Shown: piece by piece, positions 29,080 through 38,258 of the stretch
How positions within the stretch are numbered: the stretch's first letter is position 1
Layout: each line of letters opens with the position of its first letter
Assembly: GCF_029626035.1 (NCBI RefSeq)
Contig: NZ_JARUBE010000003.1
Location: 2,728,001 to 2,792,000, forward strand
DNA length: 64,000 nt
Origin: Micromonospora sp. WMMD980
GTDB taxonomy: Bacteria > Actinomycetota > Actinomycetes > Mycobacteriales > Micromonosporaceae
Reading direction: 5' to 3'
Notes under the pieces: generated by a model
Database searches by the model: none
Told to the model about the DNA's origin: nothing
The model's input: the letters and a program-made list of their open reading frames with translations, nothing else
Made by a program: the position numbers and the translations under genes

Positions 29080-29873
29080 GACAGCCCCTTCCGGGTGTGC
29101 TCGTCGCCGCCGACCAGCCGCACGAACGTCTGCTCCAGGGTGGTGTCGCCGCGCACCTCGGCGAGTGGGCCGGCCGCCACGACCTTGCCCCCGGCCATGA
29201 TGGCCACGGTGTCGCAGAGCTGCTCGACGAGCGGCATCACGTGGCTGGAGAGCACCACCGAGCCACCGGCGGAGACGAACCCGACGAGGATCGCCTTGAG
29301 GGCGGCCGCGGACACCGGGTCGACCGCTTCGAACGGCTCGTCCAGCACCAGCAACCGGGGCCCGTGCAGCAGCGCGGTCGCCAGCCCGATCTTCTTCCGC
29401 ATACCCGTGGAGTAGTCGACCACGAGGGTGCGCTCGGCACCGCCCAGTTCCATCACGTCGAGCAGTTCCTGGACCCGGCCGACCAGCACGTCGTTCTCGA
29501 TGCCGCGCAGCTGCCCGACGTACGTGAGCAGCTCGCGGCCGGTCAGTCGCTCCGGCATGGACAGCCCGTCCGGCAGCACACCCATCAGCGTCTTCGCCCG
29601 GACCGGGTCGGACCAGACGTCCACTCCGAACACCTCGGACGCGCCCTCGTCCGGACGGAGCAGCCCGACCGCCATGGACAACGACGTCGTCTTGCCCGCT
29701 CCGTTCGGGCCGACCAGTCCGAAGAAGGAGCCCTGCGGCACCTCGAGGTCGACGTGGTCGACCGCGGTGTTCGAGCCGAACTCCTTGTGCAGGCCGGACA
29801 GACGCAACGCCGCCGGTCGGCCATCCACATCAGGACTTTCCGCTGCGGCGTACTGAGTGGTCGATGACTCCAT
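29064..29873 (-). CDS. ABC transporter ATP-binding protein
   Basis: 269-residue ATPase with the full motif set: Walker A GPNGAGKTT, signature-like YSTGMRKK (STG replaces the usual SGG), Walker B LLVLDEP and switch His in SSHV. Length and layout are those of DrrA/CcmA-type drug-exporter ATPases. The ATG at 29873 has GAGGGG four bases upstream. It is the first gene of a two-gene operon with the permease, which it overlaps. Likely role: powering efflux of the polyketide made next door, inferred from position. Confidence 0.92.
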   Translation of the reverse strand: MESSTTQYAAAESPDVDGRPAALRLSGLHKEFGSNTAVDHVDLEVPQGSFFGLVGPNGAGKTTSLSMAVGLLRPDEGASEVFGVDVWSDPVRAKTLMGVLPDGLSMPERLTGRELLTYVGQLRGIENDVLVGRVQELLDVMELGGAERTLVVDYSTGMRKKIGLATALLHGPRLLVLDEPFEAVDPVSAAALKAILVGFVSAGGSVVLSSHVMPLVEQLCDTVAIMAGGKVVAAGPLAEVRGDTTLEQTFVRLVGGDEHTRKGLSWLAS

Positions 29874-29964
29874 GATTCCCCTCGAAGTCGCTAGGTGGCG
29901 GGCCCATTTTGCCCGACTTGCGCCATGTACGGAAGCGCTTACGAACAGGTTTGCTCCACTGCGC

Positions 29965-31209
29965 TCACCCGGCGGAGAGGGGGAAGTGCAGCATGCCGTG
30001 GATGATGAAGGAGTCGCGTCGCCGGGGCTCGCCCGCCACGCGCAGGTCGGGCAGGCGTGTCGCGATCGCCCGGAACGCCGCCTCGGCCTCGACCCGGGCC
30101 AGCGGCGCGCCGAGGCAGTAGTGGATACCGGCCGAGAAGGACAGCGTGTCGGCGGCGCTGCGGCGGGTAATGTCGTAGCGGTGCGGGTCGTCGAAGACGG
30201 CCGGGTCCCGATTCGCGGCGGCGGCCAGGATCGCCAGCTCGCCGTCGACCGGCAGGACCTCCCCGGCGAGTTCGATCTCCTGGTGCGCGACGCGCCGGTA
30301 CTGCTGCACCGGCGGGTCGAACCGCAGCGTCTCCTCGACCACGCCCGCCGCCAGTCCCTTGGGGTCGGCGCGGAGCATGTCCCACTGGTCGGGGTTGGCC
30401 AGTAGCGCCCGTACCCCGTTGCCGATCAGGTTGACGGTGGTCTCCGAGCCGGCCAGCGGCAGGAACATGCACAGCGGCTCGAGTTCGGCCATGGTCAGCC
30501 TGCCGTCGTCGATCGCCGGCAGCATCTGGCTGATCAGGTCGTCGCCCGGATCCTCCTGCCGCAGCTCGATGATGCCGCGGAACATGTCGGTCAGCTCGCC
30601 GATCGCCAGGTCCACACCGCGTACCTTGTGGAACGAGACCACGCCGTCGAGCAGGGGTGCGATCCGCCGGCTCAGCCGCGTGAAACGCGGCCGCAGGTCG
30701 TCCGGAATGCCGACGAGATCGGCGATCACGGTGACCGGCAGCTTCTGCGCGAACTCGGTCATCAGGTCGAACGGGGTGCCATCGGTGGGCAGCTCGTCGA
30801 TGAAGCGGGCACAGAGTTCGTCCGCCCGGTCCCGCCACTTGTCGGCCATCCGCGGATTCAGCGCCGGGATGGTCAGCTTGCGCAGGCGGGCGTGGTTCGG
30901 CGGGTCCAGCCCGAGCATCGAGTTGTCGAAGTTCATGAACTCCGGCACCTTCTGCCCGTCGGCCAGCCGCACGCCGAAGCGGCGGTCCCGCAGCACCTTG
31001 TTGGCGATCCGGTGATCGGTGGTCACCCACGTGCCGAGCGCGCTGCGCGGCAGCGGCCCGAGCGCCCGGATCTGCTCGTAGACCGGATAGGGATCGGCCG
31101 GCCCCCGCAGCAGCCGGGCATAGAGATCGCCCTCGCCCGCGGCCTTCTCCAGGATGTCGTAGTAACCCGCCATCCGCGCGCGCAGCCCGGCGTCCGGAAG
31201 TGTCGTCAT
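29965..31209 (-). CDS. Cytochrome P450
   Basis: 414-residue soluble bacterial P450. It shows the I-helix oxygen-binding motif LAGSETT, the K-helix ExxR (EETLR) and the heme loop FSAGIHYCLG with C365 as iron ligand. The size is that of actinomycete CYP107/105-type macrolide hydroxylases, though the family cannot be assigned here. The ATG at 31209 has GGAGG six bases upstream; a TTG two codons earlier is in frame but less likely. It lies at the edge of the PKS region, so it is probably a tailoring oxidase of the polyketide. Its redox partners are not encoded here. Confidence 0.92.
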   Translation of the reverse strand: MTTLPDAGLRARMAGYYDILEKAAGEGDLYARLLRGPADPYPVYEQIRALGPLPRSALGTWVTTDHRIANKVLRDRRFGVRLADGQKVPEFMNFDNSMLGLDPPNHARLRKLTIPALNPRMADKWRDRADELCARFIDELPTDGTPFDLMTEFAQKLPVTVIADLVGIPDDLRPRFTRLSRRIAPLLDGVVSFHKVRGVDLAIGELTDMFRGIIELRQEDPGDDLISQMLPAIDDGRLTMAELEPLCMFLPLAGSETTVNLIGNGVRALLANPDQWDMLRADPKGLAAGVVEETLRFDPPVQQYRRVAHQEIELAGEVLPVDGELAILAAAANRDPAVFDDPHRYDITRRSAADTLSFSAGIHYCLGAPLARVEAEAAFRAIATRLPDLRVAGEPRRRDSFIIHGMLHFPLSAG

Positions 31210-31336
31210 CACCAACCTCCAGGGGGCGACTCGGTCCGAAAGCCACCATAAGGAACGGCTCCCCCCTACCAGGAACCCCAGAGATCCCGGCCGCCCCCCG
31301 ACCCCGGCACGGGCGCCGGGATGAGCTGCGCCGCCC

Positions 31337-31342
31337 TAGAGT
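31337..31342 (+). promoter_or_regulatory. Candidate -10 box for a leaderless transcript
   Basis: TAGAGT fits TANNNT and lies 8 bases before a GTG codon at 31351. This is the spacing seen for leaderless actinobacterial mRNAs and would set the start of the phosphotransferase gene. No clear -35 box. Confidence 0.3.
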
Positions 31343-31350
31343 GGCACGGC

Positions 31351-32289
31351 GTGGAGCTGTCCCGTCTCGGCACGCCGACCGGAGCGATGACCCGCGTCCA
31401 CGGCGGGTTCGCCAACCGGACCTACCGCCTCGACACCGACCAGGGGTCGTTCGCGGTGAAGGAGATGAACCTCGCCGACCGCCGCTCGACGTACCCCGCC
31501 GCGGACGTGTTCCGGTTCGAACGGGCCACCTTCGCCGCCGGCATCCCGATGCCGGAGCCGATCTCGGCCGACCACCGCACGCTCGTTCACCGCTGGGTCG
31601 ACGGCGAGCGCGTGCCCGAGGCGCCGGTGTCCGAGGCGTACGCGTTCGAGATCGGTGAGATCCTCGCCCGCCTCCACACGCTCGACGTCGACTGGCCCCG
31701 GCCGCCGGGCGAGGAACCGACGCCACGGGACTGGCCCGACCTCGCGGCGCGGGCGGCGGCGACCGGACAACCGTGGGCCGAGGAGCTCGCCGCCCAGGTC
31801 GGGACGTTGCTCGCGATCGCCGACCTCGTCGACACCTGCGAACGACCGGGGCCGGTGGTGCTGACCCACCGGGACGTGCAGCCGTGGAACCTGCTCGCCC
31901 GCCACGGCCGTCCGGTGGTGCTCGACTGGGAGCTGTCCGGGCTGCTCGACCTGTCCGGCGAGCTCGGCTCGACGGCGCTGAGCCTCGCGAAGGGCCCCGG
32001 CTTCGACGACGTCAGGCCGGCCGTCTTCCGCTCGGTCCTCGACGGCTACGTCTCCGCCGGCGCGGCACTGCCACCGCCGGGCCCGAGCTGGTTCGTCTTC
32101 ATGATCGGCGGTTGGCTCGGGCACACGAGGTGGAACGTCAGGCGCTGCCTCGCCGGCGTCGAGCCGGGCGGCGGCCCCGATCTCGCGCTGTCGCACCGCT
32201 CGGTACGCGACGGCCTGCGTGGCCTGCCCGACATGTTCGGCCGGCTCCCCGACCTCCAGGAGTTGCTCAGCCGCCGGGGGCGGCCGTGA
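31351..32289 (+). CDS. APH-family phosphotransferase
   Basis: 312-residue protein of the aminoglycoside/homoserine-kinase-like phosphotransferase fold. Visible features are an N-terminal glycine-containing strand (GGFANRTYRL), the ATP-lysine region (FAVKEMNL), the catalytic loop HRDVQPWNLL with Asp and Asn, and the metal-binding DWE. It could phosphorylate a sugar, an amino alcohol or an antibiotic; nothing here decides that. The GTG at 31351 is chosen because a -10-like TAGAGT precedes it at leaderless spacing; an in-frame ATG at 31321 would add 10 residues. It is transcribed away from the P450 gene, so it is probably outside the PKS cluster. Confidence 0.85.
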   Translation: MELSRLGTPTGAMTRVHGGFANRTYRLDTDQGSFAVKEMNLADRRSTYPAADVFRFERATFAAGIPMPEPISADHRTLVHRWVDGERVPEAPVSEAYAFEIGEILARLHTLDVDWPRPPGEEPTPRDWPDLAARAAATGQPWAEELAAQVGTLLAIADLVDTCERPGPVVLTHRDVQPWNLLARHGRPVVLDWELSGLLDLSGELGSTALSLAKGPGFDDVRPAVFRSVLDGYVSAGAALPPPGPSWFVFMIGGWLGHTRWNVRRCLAGVEPGGGPDLALSHRSVRDGLRGLPDMFGRLPDLQELLSRRGRP

Positions 32290-32417
32290 AGACCCGACAC
32301 ACCGTCGGCACGCAGGTGATCACCGTCTCCGCCGGACCGGCCGGACGCCGCCGGCCGGGGACGATCCCGGAAGAACCGCGGATGCCCCGCCGGCGGCGCC
32401 TCACGCCCGCGCCGCCG

Positions 32418-33176
32418 TCAGCGGTGGCGGTCGTCGCCCGGCGGACGTAGGTGCCGGGCGAAGAATCCGGCCGCGTCCTCCCCGGCGAACGGCGGCACAC
32501 CCGTGTGTCCACCCATGTTGGCGTGCAGCGTCTTCTCCCTGGAGCCGAAGGCGTCGAACAGCTCCAGGGCCGCCTGCCGGTCGTTCCCCTCGTCGTCCCA
32601 CTGCAGCAGGACGTGCAGCGGAATGGTGACCTGCCGGGCCTCCTCGAACACGACGCGCGGCACGAAACTCCCGGCGAAGAGGCCGGCGGCCACGATGCGG
32701 GGCTCGGCCACCGCGAGCCGGACGCCGATGGAGATCACACCCCCCGCGTAGCCGACCGGGCCACCGATCTCGGGCAGTGACAGCAGGGCGTCCAGGGCGG
32801 CCCGCCATTCCCGGACCGCCCGGTCCGCCAGCGGGAGGATGAGCGCGTCGACGATCTCGGCGCCGACCGGCCCGCCCGCCGCCACGGCCCGGCGCATGTC
32901 GGCGCGAGCCTGATCGAGGGCGGCCCACCGGGGCCGGTCCCCGCTGCCGGGCAGCTCGATGGTGGCCGAGGCGAAGCCGTCCACGGCGGCCCGGTGGGCC
33001 CGGGCCACCAGCCGGGGGTACATCGCGCGCAGCCCCAGTGGAGGGTGACCGAGCAGGATCAGCGGGACCGGCGCGGACGCGGACGCCGGCGTCCACAGGA
33101 CGCCCGGGACCTCGCCGAGGGTGATCTCGCGTTCGAGGACGTCGCCGTCGAGACGCCGCTCTGTGGTGAATCGCAT
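32418..33176 (-). CDS. Alpha/beta-hydrolase family protein
   Basis: 252 residues with the layout of dienelactone-hydrolase/acyl-peptidase-like proteins: an N-terminal strand region, oxyanion-side LLGHPPLG, a nucleophile-elbow candidate GGVISIG and a C-terminal His in GGHTGVPPF. The elbow is atypical, because the first Gly of GxSxG is replaced (VISIG). The Ser is present, so activity is plausible but not certain. It is convergent with the phosphotransferase gene. Substrate unknown. Confidence 0.8.
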   Translation of the reverse strand: MRFTTERRLDGDVLEREITLGEVPGVLWTPASASAPVPLILLGHPPLGLRAMYPRLVARAHRAAVDGFASATIELPGSGDRPRWAALDQARADMRRAVAAGGPVGAEIVDALILPLADRAVREWRAALDALLSLPEIGGPVGYAGGVISIGVRLAVAEPRIVAAGLFAGSFVPRVVFEEARQVTIPLHVLLQWDDEGNDRQAALELFDAFGSREKTLHANMGGHTGVPPFAGEDAAGFFARHLRPPGDDRHR

Positions 33177-33420
33177 GGTCGTGCCTTTCGGGAGTGCTCG
33201 TGGAACGGCGCTCCCGGACGACCTATCGCCCGACCGTGACCCCGCGGGGGAGCACCCATGTCGAAACGTTCACGGGTACCACCTCCTCGGTCTCTCGCAC
33301 GGCCTCCGGCAACCTAGCAACCGCCGCCGCGGTCCGCCACCCGCTTTCCGGGATCCGCCGCCCCGCCGACGACGTCCCGGGTCAGCCGCCCGCGCCCCGC
33401 GGGTCGGTCCGTCGGCGGAA

Positions 33421-34434
33421 TCAGGCGCGACGCCAGGCGAGGACGCCGGCCGCCGCGCCGAGCACGCCGGCGGCCACGCCCACCCGGTGCCGGGAGAGCC
33501 AGGCCTGCGGGCTGTGGCCGTACGCCCGGGAGGAGAAGTCGCCCCGCGCGCCGTAGTCGCGCCCGCCGGGTCCGTCGAGGGGATGCCAGAGGTTGTTCGG
33601 CCGGTCGTGGTCGGCGGGGCGGCCGGTCTGCTGGGACTTGTAGCCGGTACGGGCCAGGTAGCGGTCCAGCAGCCCGGGTACGACACGGTTGCCGAGGATG
33701 GTCAGCGCGGTGGAGGCGCCGACCCAGTACTCACGCCGGCCGGGCCGGTCCGCGGCGCCGACGATCGCGCGGGCGGCCACCTCCGGCGCGTAGATCGGCG
33801 GCACCGGCTCGGCGTGCCGGGGCAGCCGGGACAGCAGCCAGTCGAACTGCGGGGTGTTCACCGCCGGCAGGTGCACCATCGTCACCGTGACGTTGCTGCG
33901 CTCGTGCATCAACTCGCAGCGCAGCGACTCGGTGAACCCGACGATGGCGTGCTTCGCCCCGCAGTAGGCCGCCTGCAGGGGAATGCCCCGATAGGCCAGC
34001 GCGGAGCCGACCTGCACGATGGTGCCCCGGTCGCGGGGGGTCATGTGGGACAACGCGACCCGGGTGCCGTGCACGTAACCGAGGTAGGTGACCTCCATGG
34101 CCCGGCGGAACTCCTCGGGCCGGGTCTGCTGGAACGGCGCGAAGACGGAGCTGAACGCGTCGTTGATCCACAGGTCGATGGGGCCCAACTCCGCCTCGAC
34201 GCGCCGGCCGGCGTCGACGACCTGGTCGTGGTCGGCCATGTCGACCTCGATCGGCAGGGCCCGGCTGCCGGCGGCCCGCACCTCCTCGGCGGCGGCGTCG
34301 AGTCCCACGCGCCCGCGGGCGAGCAGCGCGATCGCGATGCCGCGCCGGGCCAGCAGCCGTACCGTGGCGCGGCCGACGCCCGCGCTGGCTCCGGTCACCA
34401 CCGCCACCTGGTTGTCCTGCCGCCGCCTGCCCAT
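33421..34434 (-). CDS. SDR-family oxidoreductase with C-terminal membrane anchor
   Basis: 337-residue short-chain dehydrogenase. It shows the nucleotide-binding TGASAGVG, the Ser of VQVGSALAYRG and the catalytic YCGAK. A roughly 60-residue hydrophilic extension follows the SDR core and ends in a hydrophobic helix (VGVAAGVLGAAAGVLAWRR), which suggests attachment to the inner face of the membrane. This fits actinobacterial extended SDRs of unknown substrate. It is divergent from the GH15 gene with a 150-bp gap, and preceded by a 244-bp spacer in which I see no convincing gene. Confidence 0.88.
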   Translation of the reverse strand: MGRRRQDNQVAVVTGASAGVGRATVRLLARRGIAIALLARGRVGLDAAAEEVRAAGSRALPIEVDMADHDQVVDAGRRVEAELGPIDLWINDAFSSVFAPFQQTRPEEFRRAMEVTYLGYVHGTRVALSHMTPRDRGTIVQVGSALAYRGIPLQAAYCGAKHAIVGFTESLRCELMHERSNVTVTMVHLPAVNTPQFDWLLSRLPRHAEPVPPIYAPEVAARAIVGAADRPGRREYWVGASTALTILGNRVVPGLLDRYLARTGYKSQQTGRPADHDRPNNLWHPLDGPGGRDYGARGDFSSRAYGHSPQAWLSRHRVGVAAGVLGAAAGVLAWRRA

Positions 34435-34584
34435 CTCGTCTCCCGTCGTCGAGTCCTGCTGCCCGCACTACCCGTCGGTGCCCGGCCCAGTCATCCCGGC
34501 GGGGTTGATTCCGGCCGCCCGCGCGTGTCAGGGCGGGCCGGCTGGGTACCGCACGCCACGGACACCGACGAGAGGAGCGACACC

Positions 34585-36357
34585 ATGGCCGCAGCGGGCG
34601 CCGACCAGCCGGCCGCCGGCACCACGCCGGCGGTGCTGCGGGACTACGCGCTGCTCGGCGACGGGCACCGGGGCGCGCTCGTCGGCCCCGGCGGGGACGT
34701 CGCGTGGCTGTGCGCGCCCGGCTGGTCCGATCCGGCGGTGTTCAGCGCGCTGCTCGGCGGGGCGGGCCGATACCTGGTCGCGCCGGCGGCCGACCGGTTC
34801 GTCTGGGGTGGGCACTACGAGCCTGGTTCGCTGATCTGGCGCAGCCGGTGGGTCACCGGCGACGGGATCGTCGAGTCCCGGGAGGCGCTGGTCTTCCCGG
34901 GGGAGGCGGGTCGCCTGGTGCTGCTGCGCCAGGTCCACGCGCTCGACCGGCCGGCGCGGGTGCGGGTGGTGCTGGACCCGCGGGCCGGCTTCGGCCGGGA
35001 GCCGGTGCGGGACGTGACCCGCGACGGCGAGCGCTGGCTCGCCCGCACCGGCGGGCTGCACCTGCGGTTGCAGGGCGGCGGCGGGCTGCACCCGGACCGG
35101 CACGGCTTCCTGGCCGGTGAGCTGACGGTCCCGGCGGGCGGCCGGCACGACCTGGTGCTGGAGTTGGCCGCCGGCCCGCTCGACCGACCGTGCGAGCCCC
35201 CCGGGGAGTTGTGGCGCACCACCGAGCAGAACTGGGCGTCGGCGGTCCCGTCGCTGGACGGGCCGGCGGCCCGGGACGCCACGCTGGCCTACGCGGTGCT
35301 GCGCGGCATGACCCGCCCGGACGGCGGCATGGTCGCCGCCACCACCACCGCGCTGCCGGAGCGGGCGATGGCGGGCCGCAACTACGACTACCGGTACGCC
35401 TGGATCCGCGACCAGTCCTTCGCCGGCCAGGCCGCCGCGCTGGTCGGCCGCTACGACCTGCTCGACGACGCGGTCGCGTTCCTGACCGATCGGGTGCTGG
35501 CCGACGGCGACGACCTCGCGCCGGCGTACACGGTCGGCGGTGGGCCGGTGCCGCCGGAGCAGGAGCTGGACGGCCTGCCCGGCTATCCGGGGGCGGGGGC
35601 CCGCACCGGCAACTGGGTGCGCGGCCAGTTCCAGCTCGACGCGTTCGGCGAGGTGCTGATGGTGCTGGCCGCCGCCCAGCGCCACGACCGGCTCGACAGC
35701 GACGGCCGGCGGGCGATGCGGGTCACCGCCGAGGTGATCGAGCGGCGCTGGTCGCAGCCGGACTCCGGCATCTGGGAACTGCCGCCCCGGCAGTGGACGC
35801 ACTCGAAGCTGACCTGCGTGGCGGGGCTGCGGGCGGCGGCGCGTACCGCGACGGCGGGCTCGGCCGGGCACTGGTCGGCGCTGGCCGACCGGATCCTGGC
35901 CGACGCCGCCGCGCACGGGTTGTCGGCGGACGGGCACTGGCGGCGCGCCTACGACGACGACCGGGTGGACGCCGCGTTGCTGCTGCCCGGGATCCGGGGG
36001 GCGCTTCCGCCGCAGGACCCGCGCACCGACCGGACCCGCCGCGCGGTCGTCGCCGACCTGGCCCGGGACGGGTATCTCTACCGGTTCCGGCCGGACCGGC
36101 GTCCGCTCGGTGACGCCGAGGGCGCGTTCCTGCTGTGCGGGTTCGCCGCCGCGCTGGCCGCCTGGCAGGCCGGCGACGCGGTGGGCGCCAACCGGTGGTT
36201 CGAACGCAACCGGGCCGCCTGCGGCCCGCCGGGTCTCTACACCGAGGAGTACGACGTGCGGCAGCGCCAGTTGCGCGGCAACCTGCCCCAGGCTTTCGTG
36301 CACGCGCTGATGGTGGAGACCGCGGTGACGCTCGGCCAGGTCGATCCCTGCCGCTGA
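34585..36357 (+). CDS. Glycoside hydrolase family 15 protein (glucoamylase/trehalase-like)
   Basis: 590 residues in the two-part GH15 layout: an N-terminal beta-sandwich (YALLGDGHRGALVGPGG near residue 22, typical of actinobacterial GH15) and a C-terminal (alpha/alpha)6 barrel. Signature stretches are GRNYDYRYAWIRDQS, SGIWELPPRQWTHSK with the likely general-acid Glu, and LYTEEYD with the likely general-base Glu near the C-terminus. No signal peptide is seen, so it acts in the cytoplasm, on trehalose or short alpha-glucans. The ATG at 34585 has AGGAG eight bases upstream. The stop is 5 bp from the convergent DUF296 gene. Confidence 0.92.
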   Translation: MAAAGADQPAAGTTPAVLRDYALLGDGHRGALVGPGGDVAWLCAPGWSDPAVFSALLGGAGRYLVAPAADRFVWGGHYEPGSLIWRSRWVTGDGIVESREALVFPGEAGRLVLLRQVHALDRPARVRVVLDPRAGFGREPVRDVTRDGERWLARTGGLHLRLQGGGGLHPDRHGFLAGELTVPAGGRHDLVLELAAGPLDRPCEPPGELWRTTEQNWASAVPSLDGPAARDATLAYAVLRGMTRPDGGMVAATTTALPERAMAGRNYDYRYAWIRDQSFAGQAAALVGRYDLLDDAVAFLTDRVLADGDDLAPAYTVGGGPVPPEQELDGLPGYPGAGARTGNWVRGQFQLDAFGEVLMVLAAAQRHDRLDSDGRRAMRVTAEVIERRWSQPDSGIWELPPRQWTHSKLTCVAGLRAAARTATAGSAGHWSALADRILADAAAHGLSADGHWRRAYDDDRVDAALLLPGIRGALPPQDPRTDRTRRAVVADLARDGYLYRFRPDRRPLGDAEGAFLLCGFAAALAAWQAGDAVGANRWFERNRAACGPPGLYTEEYDVRQRQLRGNLPQAFVHALMVETAVTLGQVDPCR

Positions 36358-36362
36358 CCGGC

Positions 36363-36803
36363 CTACCGGCCCGGGCCGGAGATGAGCGCCAGCCCGGTCT
36401 CCGGGTCGACCCGTTTGGCCAGTTCGGGGGCGACCTCGGTGACGATCACCTCCAGCGTCGGCCACACCCGGGCCGAGAGCAAATGCCCGCCCACGGTGCT
36501 GCCGTCGGAGCGGCCCAGCACGGCGTGCACGTGCAGGGCGGGCTCGCCGTCGCGGGCGGCCACGTCACCGACCAGCGACAGCACCTCCACCTGCTCGCGG
36601 ACCGGGATGTGCCGGTAGTCGCCCTTCTCCCGGTCGAACCAGCCGACCTCGGCCTCCTGGAAGCCGCCCACGGCGGTGACCCGGCCGGCGCGCAGGTCGT
36701 GGCGGCGCAGCGCGTCGGCGATGGCGGTGACCGGTTCGTCGCCCTTGTCGCAGACGACAACCAGCACCCGGCCGGTCGGCTGGTGCAGTTCCTCGGTCCT
36801 CAT
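36363..36803 (-). CDS. PPC/DUF296 domain protein
   Basis: 146 residues matching the PCC/DUF296 fold, a small trimeric domain found in AT-hook proteins of plants and in stand-alone bacterial proteins. The conserved strands AVGGFQEAEVGWFD, HVHAVLGRSDGSTVGGHL and WPTLEVIVTE are visible. Its biochemical role is not established. It is the last gene of a five-gene overlapping operon: its ATG overlaps the stop of the small membrane protein gene (ATGA), with GAGGAG upstream. Confidence 0.85.
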   Translation of the reverse strand: MRTEELHQPTGRVLVVVCDKGDEPVTAIADALRRHDLRAGRVTAVGGFQEAEVGWFDREKGDYRHIPVREQVEVLSLVGDVAARDGEPALHVHAVLGRSDGSTVGGHLLSARVWPTLEVIVTEVAPELAKRVDPETGLALISGPGR

Positions 36804-37159
36804 GGCTCCTCCTCGTGGCGTGCGGTGGCCGCGCCCAGCGCCGCCCAGGCGGCGGCGACGGCGGCGTCGGCTAGCGCGGCGTGTCGCTGCCGCCGGTCGG
36901 CGGCGGCGAGGGCGAGGGCGGTGAGCGCGTGGGCGCCGTCGAACGCCGCGCCGGCGGCGAGCACGCCCGGTGCCGGCCACCGGAGGGTGACCGTGGCCTG
37001 GGCGAGGTGACGGACGCCGAGCACCCGCAGCGTCGCCGTCGCGGCGGCGGTGGTCGGGCCGACCGGCCGCAGCAGCGCCCCGGGGGCGAGCAGCAGCAGC
37101 GTTCCCCAGGCCACACGGCCGGTCAACACCGCGCGTCGCAGCGCTCGTCGACGACCCAT
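36800..37159 (-). CDS. Small membrane protein, unknown function
   Basis: 119 residues, Ala/Leu-rich, with a basic N-terminus (MGRRRALRR) and three or four hydrophobic segments near residues 15-32, 65-90 and 98-113. I recognise no family. It sits between the enolase-superfamily gene (stop at 37161, directly adjacent) and the DUF296 gene (ATGA overlap), so it is certainly co-translated with them. The longer frame upstream of 37159 is the shadow of the enolase gene. Confidence 0.7.
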   Translation of the reverse strand: MGRRRALRRAVLTGRVAWGTLLLLAPGALLRPVGPTTAAATATLRVLGVRHLAQATVTLRWPAPGVLAAGAAFDGAHALTALALAAADRRQRHAALADAAVAAAWAALGAATARHEEEP

Positions 37160-37160
37160 G

Positions 37161-38258
37161 TCACGCCACCCGGAACCGCTGGGCCTGCTCGGCCCGGAAC
37201 TCCAACCCGTTGCCCGGCCGGTCGAGCTGCACCGGCACCGCGCCGCCGGTGGCCGGCTGCGCGCCGTCGAAGAGCATCGCCTCGATCCGGACGTGGTCGT
37301 GGAACCACTCCAGGTGCCGCAGGTTGGGGGTGGCGGCGGCGACCGCGAGGTGCTGGTGCGGCGCGCAGTGCCCGGACACCTGGAGCCCGGCGGCATCCGC
37401 CACCGCCGCCGCGCGGAGGAACTCGCTGATCCCGCCGCACCGGGTGACGTCGATCTGCAGGCAGTCCACATACGGGGCCATCCGGTGGAAGTAGATCAGG
37501 TCGTAGCCGTACTCCCCCGCCGTGACGTCGGGCGCGACCCGGTCGCGGACCAGGCCGAGGCCGGGCAGGTCGTCGGAGCTGACCGGCTCCTCGTACCAGC
37601 GCACGTCGAGGTCGGCGGCGGCGTGCGCGACCCGGATCGCCTGCTTGCGCTGGTACGCGCCGTTGGCGTCGACGAACAACTCGACGTCGTCGCCGATGGT
37701 GCGGCGCGCGGCGGCCATCCGCTCCAGGTCGCGCCGCACCTCGGTGCCGCACGACTCACCGATCTTGATCTTCACCCGGGGGATGCCCTGCTCGTGCGCC
37801 CAGCCGGCGAGCTGCCGGTGCTGCCGCTGGGCGTCGTAGGTGGTGAAGCCGCCGCTGCCGTAGACCGGCACCTCCCGGCGGGCGGCGCCGAGCAGCCGGG
37901 CCAGCGGCAGGTCGTGCCGGCGCGCCTTCAGGTCCCACAGCGCGCAGTCGGCGGCGGACAGGGCGAGCCCGGCGACGCCGGGCCGTCCGGCGTTGCGCAG
38001 CCGGCGCCGCATCCGGTCCCAGGCCGCCGGCACGTCGTCCGGGTCGAGGTCGGCGAGCACCGGCGCGAGCAGGTCCGCCACCACCGCGACGACGGCGGTC
38101 GGGCCGTAGGTCCAGCCGATCCCGGTGTGCCCGTCGGCGCGCGCCCGGACCAGCACCAGGGTGGTGGCGGTCCAGGCGAGGGTGCCGTCGCCCTCCGGGG
38201 CGTCGGTCGGAATCCGGTACGCCTCGGCGGTGAGGCCGACGCCGGTCACCGCGTCCAC
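37161..38258 (-). CDS. Enolase-superfamily enzyme (mandelate racemase/muconate lactonizing group)
   Basis: 365 residues with a capping domain (1-130) and a barrel carrying the superfamily's catalytic set: K163 and K165 in VKIKIGE, metal ligands D197 (VDANG), E223 (EEP) and E249 (AGEYGYD), and H297/H301 in GHCAPH. A KxK lysine plus a His facing it points to the mandelate racemase subgroup, whose members dehydrate or epimerise acid sugars; the substrate cannot be read off. It overlaps the upstream FAD/Fe-S gene by 13 bp, so the two are probably functionally linked. Confidence 0.9.
   Translation of the reverse strand: MDAVTGVGLTAEAYRIPTDAPEGDGTLAWTATTLVLVRARADGHTGIGWTYGPTAVVAVVADLLAPVLADLDPDDVPAAWDRMRRRLRNAGRPGVAGLALSAADCALWDLKARRHDLPLARLLGAARREVPVYGSGGFTTYDAQRQHRQLAGWAHEQGIPRVKIKIGESCGTEVRRDLERMAAARRTIGDDVELFVDANGAYQRKQAIRVAHAAADLDVRWYEEPVSSDDLPGLGLVRDRVAPDVTAGEYGYDLIYFHRMAPYVDCLQIDVTRCGGISEFLRAAAVADAAGLQVSGHCAPHQHLAVAAATPNLRHLEWFHDHVRIEAMLFDGAQPATGGAVPVQLDRPGNGLEFRAEQAQRFRVA

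Noticed and set aside
29880..29964. Promoter for the ABC exporter operon (TTCCGT, 17 bases, CAAAAT)
   Set aside because: The -10 match is poor; a promoter must lie here or upstream of the P450, but I cannot place it.
29939..31726. 595-codon minus-strand frame overlapping the P450 gene
   Set aside because: Arg-rich shadow; the P450 motifs lie in the other frame.
32286..32450. 53-codon plus-strand ORF starting at GTGA overlap with the phosphotransferase stop
   Set aside because: Arg/Pro-rich, no recognisable motif, and it runs into the end of the convergent hydrolase gene; coupling alone is not enough.
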